DNA of 8,723 nt from an uncultured Planctomycetaceae bacterium (lineage in GTDB: Bacteria > Planctomycetota > Planctomycetia > Pirellulales > Pirellulaceae), in the NCBI GenBank assembly GCA_903921945.1, contig CAIXSC010000515.1, positions 1-8,723 on the forward strand. Direction: 5' to 3'. This document shows positions 5,722-8,723 of this stretch, piece after piece. Position numbers and translations under genes: made by a program. Every line of letters begins with the position of its first letter. Within the stretch, counting starts at the first letter, position 1. The notes under the pieces are model-generated. The model had not been told where the DNA came from. It searched no databases and saw only the letters and a list, made by a program, of their open reading frames with translations.

Positions 5722-8216
5722 GGTGCTGGCTTCCTCATGCTGGCGATCCAGTCGCGGAGCAACTGGACGGCGTGCGGGTCGACCAAGTTCGAGGAAAGCG
5801 GCGGCATCTGGCCAGTTCCGCGCTGCGAGATTCGCCGGAACAACACCGAACGCTCGGGGGCGCCCGGGGCGACGAGCCGCGCGTCGGCGATGCCGAATGT
5901 GTGATGCACGGGACGCTCGTCCAACAGTTTCAGTTGGTCGGCGGCCACATGGTGTTCGATCTGGAATTGAGCGTTCCCGCCGCCCGCCTCGACGTGGCAA
6001 AACGCGCAGTTGGCATGCAAGTACGAACGGGCTCGCAGTTCCAGGCTGGCTGTCGCATCGCGAGGATCGGTCAATCGCGGCAGATCCGCCGCGGGCTTGG
6101 CAAGTTTGTCCTTCAGCAGGCCCCAGGCTTCGAGCGCCTCGAGCTGGTTCATCGTGACGTCGCCGTAGGCATGCGCTCGATTCATCTGCGCGGTGGAGAG
6201 GCCCAGCGTGTAGTTCGCCGCCCGGCTGTGGCACACCATGCACTCGGCGCGACTCGGAAAATGCCACCGCTGCGTTTGCAGGGCGGTGGTGGCCGCGTTG
6301 GCGGCAGCCGTGCCTGTGGCGGCCGTGCCAGTGGCGGCCGTGCCTGCGGTAGCCGTGCCAGTGGCGGCCGTGGTGCCTGCGGCAGCTGTGCCGGGGGCGG
6401 CAGGAGCGGCGATCGTGTAATCGTGGTCGAGTCCCGCGGGGCCGACGAGTTCGGCGTCGGTTTGATCCTCGTTCCACATGTACGAGTACCCGACCCATTC
6501 GTTGTCTTGGCGCGACATCAGCCGGGTCTCGATCCAGCGGCGGGAGGCCGGATCGCCGGCGCGGGTCTCCAGCGCGAACGACTTGACGAGCACGGTGCCG
6601 TTGGGAAAGTTCCAGCCGCGGCCGGGCGACGCATCGATACGGGCGTCAGCGCCGACAAGCGCGATGAAGCGTTCCTTGTGCGTGCCGTCGGACCAGAGGG
6701 GCGAGTTCACGCTGTACGGGATCAAGCCAGGGTGCGGCACGTGGCCCGCGACCGACTGGAAAAGCCCGGTGTCGCTCAGCTTCCGCGGGAACGGGGTGGC
6801 CGGTTCGGTGGTGGCCGGGCGGGCCTCCAAGGTATGGAAACCGCCATCTTCGCCGGCGCGGTAGTCGCAGATCAGCAGCTCGCCCTCCAAGTCGAAGCCG
6901 AAGCCGGTGATGACGAGCGTCGTGTCGGCGATTTCCCGATGGAAGACCGGCTTTTCGCCGTCGTGCCGCAGCGCCCAGATTTTGCCGGTTGAGTAGTCGC
7001 CGTAAATGTAGGCTCCGCGGAGTTCCGGGAATCGTTGGCCGTAATAGACGACGCCGCCGGTCAGCGAGCGAGCTTCGGAGTGATGGTGTTCGGCGGCCGG
7101 TTTGACGAACGGGGTCGGACCCGCCTTGCGTTCCAAGTAAAACGGATGGCTGCCCTCCATGACGCTCCAGCCGTAGTTATCCCCCTTTTTCACGAGATAG
7201 ATCTGTTCCCACAGATCCTGGCCGTTGTTGCCGACCCACAACTGGCCGCTCACCGGATCGACGGTCATTCGCCATGGATTCCGCAGGCCGTAGGCCCAGG
7301 TCTCCGGCCTGGCGCCGGTGCGATCCACAAACGGATTGTCAGCGGGCACGCGGTAAGTCTGGCCGGGCGGGGCGCCATCCAGGTCGAGTCGCAGGACTTT
7401 GGCGAGCAAGTGATCGAGGCCCTGGCCGGTGAGATTGGTATCCGAGTCGGACGTGCCATCGCCCGACGTGACATAAAACATGCCGTCTTTGCCGAACGCC
7501 ATGGCGCCGCCGTTGTGGCCGTTCGAGGCCCAATCGATGATCGTGGTCGCCGACTTTGGATCGAGCCGGTACGGCGGCGATCGATCGACCGTGTACCGGG
7601 TGACTCGCGTTTTCTTCTCGCCCTTTTCCACACCGAAGCTGCCGTTGCTGCCGATGTAGACGTAGCCGTTTTCCCGGAATCGCGGGTGGAACACGAGGTC
7701 GTACGCCGTGTCGTCCCCTTCGAGCAGCGTTTCGTAGGCGGGGGCGGAGGTGGCGTCTGGCGATGGCGGCGTGAACCGCACAATGCGAGTCGCCGATCCG
7801 GGCTTCGGCTGGTGGATCGCCCACATCCGATCCGTGTCGGGTTGGCGGACGATGGCGAGCGGCAGGCTGAGTTTCACCTGCGGGAGAGCCGGTCGAACTC
7901 GGTAGGGTGGCGGCGGCTCGGGCGTGCCCACGACCCGCGTCGATTCGAGCACCACCCGCTTCGGAAGCTTCGCGACCGAGGCTGTCGCGGCGCTCGCCAC
8001 GGCTGGCGAGGCTGTCGCCGTTTTGTCCCCGTCTTTCCCCGAGCCCGCTGGTTTCGTCTCTTGTGCTTGCGGCGGCGAGGTATCGCTGGCGAGCAAGAAG
8101 GCGAGCAAGAAGGAGAGCGCCGCGATGGCCGCGATTCCCAGCGGCAGGACGAAAACGCGGCGGCGCGGTTGCGGGCACGGGGATGGGCGAGGAACGCGTG
8201 AGTATCGAGTCGGCAT
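5718..8216 (-). CDS. PQQ-dependent sugar dehydrogenase fused to a TIGR03806-like two-heme domain
   Basis: 832 residues. The ATG at 8216 is preferred because AAGG and GGAG (8222-8230) precede it. An in-frame ATG at 8297 would add 27 residues but has no ribosome site. Residues ~21-43 are a membrane anchor or uncleaved signal, and ~44-100 an Ala/Thr/Pro linker. Residues ~115-463 form a glucose/sorbosone dehydrogenase (GSDH) propeller: HNGG (His234, matching the soluble glucose dehydrogenase catalytic His), YGLRNPWR (Arg312, the PQQ-contacting Arg) and KGDNYGW near the calcium site. From ~475 a TIGR03806/HNE_0200-like domain begins with LSDTGLF, then PYSVNSPLWSDG, YSYMWNEDQTDAEL, PSRAEC659MVC662H and NC737AFC740H, with a late QMPPL (Met804, possible axial ligand). 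Predicted role: oxidise a sugar or similar alcohol outside the cytoplasm and pass electrons to the built-in hemes. The substrate is unknown. It is the first gene of the unit. Confidence 0.92.
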   Translation of the reverse strand: MPTRYSRVPRPSPCPQPRRRVFVLPLGIAAIAALSFLLAFLLASDTSPPQAQETKPAGSGKDGDKTATASPAVASAATASVAKLPKRVVLESTRVVGTPEPPPPYRVRPALPQVKLSLPLAIVRQPDTDRMWAIHQPKPGSATRIVRFTPPSPDATSAPAYETLLEGDDTAYDLVFHPRFRENGYVYIGSNGSFGVEKGEKKTRVTRYTVDRSPPYRLDPKSATTIIDWASNGHNGGAMAFGKDGMFYVTSGDGTSDSDTNLTGQGLDHLLAKVLRLDLDGAPPGQTYRVPADNPFVDRTGARPETWAYGLRNPWRMTVDPVSGQLWVGNNGQDLWEQIYLVKKGDNYGWSVMEGSHPFYLERKAGPTPFVKPAAEHHHSEARSLTGGVVYYGQRFPELRGAYIYGDYSTGKIWALRHDGEKPVFHREIADTTLVITGFGFDLEGELLICDYRAGEDGGFHTLEARPATTEPATPFPRKLSDTGLFQSVAGHVPHPGLIPYSVNSPLWSDGTHKERFIALVGADARIDASPGRGWNFPNGTVLVKSFALETRAGDPASRRWIETRLMSRQDNEWVGYSYMWNEDQTDAELVGPAGLDHDYTIAAPAAPGTAAAGTTAATGTATAGTAATGTAATGTAAANAATTALQTQRWHFPSRAECMVCHSRAANYTLGLSTAQMNRAHAYGDVTMNQLEALEAWGLLKDKLAKPAADLPRLTDPRDATASLELRARSYLHANCAFCHVEAGGGNAQFQIEHHVAADQLKLLDERPVHHTFGIADARLVAPGAPERSVLFRRISQRGTGQMPPLSSNLVDPHAVQLLRDWIASMRKPAP
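6301..6393 (-). repeat. 15-bp tandem repeat encoding GTAAT pentapeptides inside the cytochrome domain
   Basis: About six units of roughly gtggcggccgtgcca/cct lie on the plus strand. One unit carries a 3-bp insertion, and all keep frame. They encode a Gly/Thr/Ala tract (GTAAT-like units) at residues ~609-640 of the 832-residue protein, between DHDYTI and the WHFPSRAECMVCH heme segment. The tract probably forms a disordered loop and does not disturb the CXXCH sites. Confidence 0.75.
8088..8111 (-). repeat. 12-bp perfect tandem duplication in the membrane anchor
   Basis: TTC TTG CTC GCC occurs twice in a row on the minus strand, giving FLLAFLLA at the end of the anchor of the dehydrogenase (residues 36-43). 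The duplication keeps frame and lengthens the hydrophobic span by four residues, about one helical turn. Confidence 0.75.
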
Positions 8217-8433
8217 CGTAGCCTTGCTCCGAGGGATGATAACGCGGTTCGCGGAAGGCGGTCGGGGCGGACGCATCGGCCGCCACACTGTAGGCATTGT
8301 GTCTCGCGGCGGCGCGCTGGGAAACCGGGTTCCCGCTCGCTAGCCCCGCTGAAAATATCGGCCGCTATCATGGGAGCCTCGCGAGAGCGGTTGGAGCGGC
8401 GGTGCATTCCTGCGTAAGAAGTGGAGGTTCGCG
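8217..8433. promoter_or_regulatory. Divergent intergenic region between the dehydrogenase unit and the right-hand gene
   Basis: 217 bp between divergent starts (or 136 bp if the longer dehydrogenase start is used). It must hold promoters for both directions, but no convincing -35/-10 pair is visible. Visible elements are an AT-richer patch GAAAATATC (8351-8359), TATCAT (8366-8371) as a possible plus-strand -10, an inverted repeat GGGAA/TTCCC with a 6-nt loop (8319-8334), and a CTCGCGAG palindrome (8378-8385). The palindromes could be operators but are short enough to be chance. Confidence 0.35.
8222..8230 (-). promoter_or_regulatory. Ribosome binding site that favours the shorter dehydrogenase start
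   Basis: Read on the minus strand, GGAGCAAGG ends 5 nt before the ATG at 8216. The longer in-frame ATG at 8297 is preceded only by CGCGAGACACA, with no comparable match. Confidence 0.5.
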
Positions 8434-8723
8434 ATGGCGGCAAGACCGATGACGACAGCGCTGCGTATAGCATCGCCGACACGCGTAGGGCGGATTGTGG
8501 CCGCGGTGCTGTCCACTCTGTCCGCGCTGTCCGCAGTGTCAACGCTGTCCGCAGTGTCGGCGGTGTCGGCGGTGTCGGGTTGGACCGTGGCGCCACGCGT
8601 TCGCGCCGCGGAGTTCCCGACGCTCTACGGAGCCGCTCGGGAAGAGGCGCGGCGGATTTCCAGCGGTTCGCTGGCGGCTCCGTTGAGCGAACGAGAATGG
8701 CGCGAGTCAGTTGCGCGGCGGCG
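8434..8723 (+). CDS. Exported protein of unknown function (partial, 3' end outside window)
   Basis: The ATG at 8434 has GGAGG (8423-8427) 6 nt upstream, and the frame stays open to the right edge (96 complete codons). Residues 1-20 are basic. Residues 21-49 are a hydrophobic stretch whose second part is eight copies of an (L/V)-S-(A/T) triplet. A cleavage site is plausible near V-R-A at 56-58. The remaining visible part (EFPTLYGAAREEARRIS..., then SEREWRESVARR) is charged and helical, with no motif I recognise. It is divergent from the dehydrogenase gene. The strong ribosome site and signal-like N-terminus support a real gene, but the family cannot be given from this fragment. Confidence 0.7.
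   Translation, partial: MAARPMTTALRIASPTRVGRIVAAVLSTLSALSAVSTLSAVSAVSAVSGWTVAPRVRAAEFPTLYGAAREEARRISSGSLAAPLSEREWRESVARR
8509..8580 (+). repeat. 9-bp tandem repeat forming the signal peptide core
   Basis: Eight in-frame 9-bp units of the form CTG/GTG-TCx-GCx encode LST, LSA, LSA, VST, LSA, VSA, VSA, VSG (residues 26-49). Serine falls at every third residue in what should be the hydrophobic core, making it milder and longer than a usual signal sequence. Confidence 0.8.

Noticed and set aside
5722..6498. Long upstream extension of the DUF192 frame (adds about 259 residues)
   Set aside because: It runs antisense-free but out of frame across the dehydrogenase heme domain, is extremely rich in Arg and His, and has no family match. 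The ATG at 5721 has a ribosome site and forms the ATGA junction.
5634..6992. 452-codon plus-strand open frame with Gly/Ala/Arg-rich repeats
   Set aside because: Antisense to the dehydrogenase. Its repeats are only the opposite-strand reading of the GTAAT tandem repeat.
7035..8201. 388-codon plus-strand open frame
   Set aside because: Antisense to the GSDH propeller and anchor. No motif, and the opposite strand has clear catalytic signatures.

Overview
The window is GC-rich bacterial DNA, and its gene content points to a planctomycete or a close relative. It carries a DUF1552 (HXXSHH) protein and a multidomain DUF1587/1595/1592/1588/1585 cytochrome protein. Both families are strongly expanded in Planctomycetes, and most of the proteins here appear to be exported. 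No tRNA, rRNA, CRISPR array, transposase or integrase was seen.

Layout. (1) Positions 594 to 1, minus strand: the start of a secreted protein of unknown function that runs off the left edge and holds a short collagen-like Gly-X-Y tract. (2) 595-764: divergent promoter region with an A-tract and a GC hairpin. (3) 765-1172, plus strand: a 135-residue conserved-looking cytoplasmic protein of unknown function. (4) 8216 down to 1205, minus strand: a tightly packed four-gene unit, read in this order: a PQQ-type sugar dehydrogenase fused to a two-heme TIGR03806-like domain; a DUF192 protein; a Tat-exported DUF1552 protein; and a membrane-anchored DUF1592-type protein with two CXXCH sites. The junctions are an ATGA overlap, a 12-nt gap and a second ATGA overlap, so co-transcription and translational coupling are likely. 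(5) 8217-8433: divergent intergenic region. (6) 8434 to the right edge, plus strand: the start of another exported protein with a repetitive signal peptide.

How the genes may work together (inference). The four-gene unit looks like an exported oxidation module. A quinoprotein would oxidise a sugar or related alcohol/aldehyde and pass electrons to its own c-type hemes. The DUF1592 protein adds two more heme sites at the membrane, and the DUF1552 protein is its usual partner of unknown role. DUF192 has no visible signal peptide. The substrate cannot be read from sequence.

A recurring oddity is short in-frame tandem duplication in non-catalytic parts of nearly every exported protein: an 18-bp unit in the left gene, 18-bp in the DUF1592 linker, 15-bp and 12-bp in the dehydrogenase, and 9-bp in the right-hand signal peptide.
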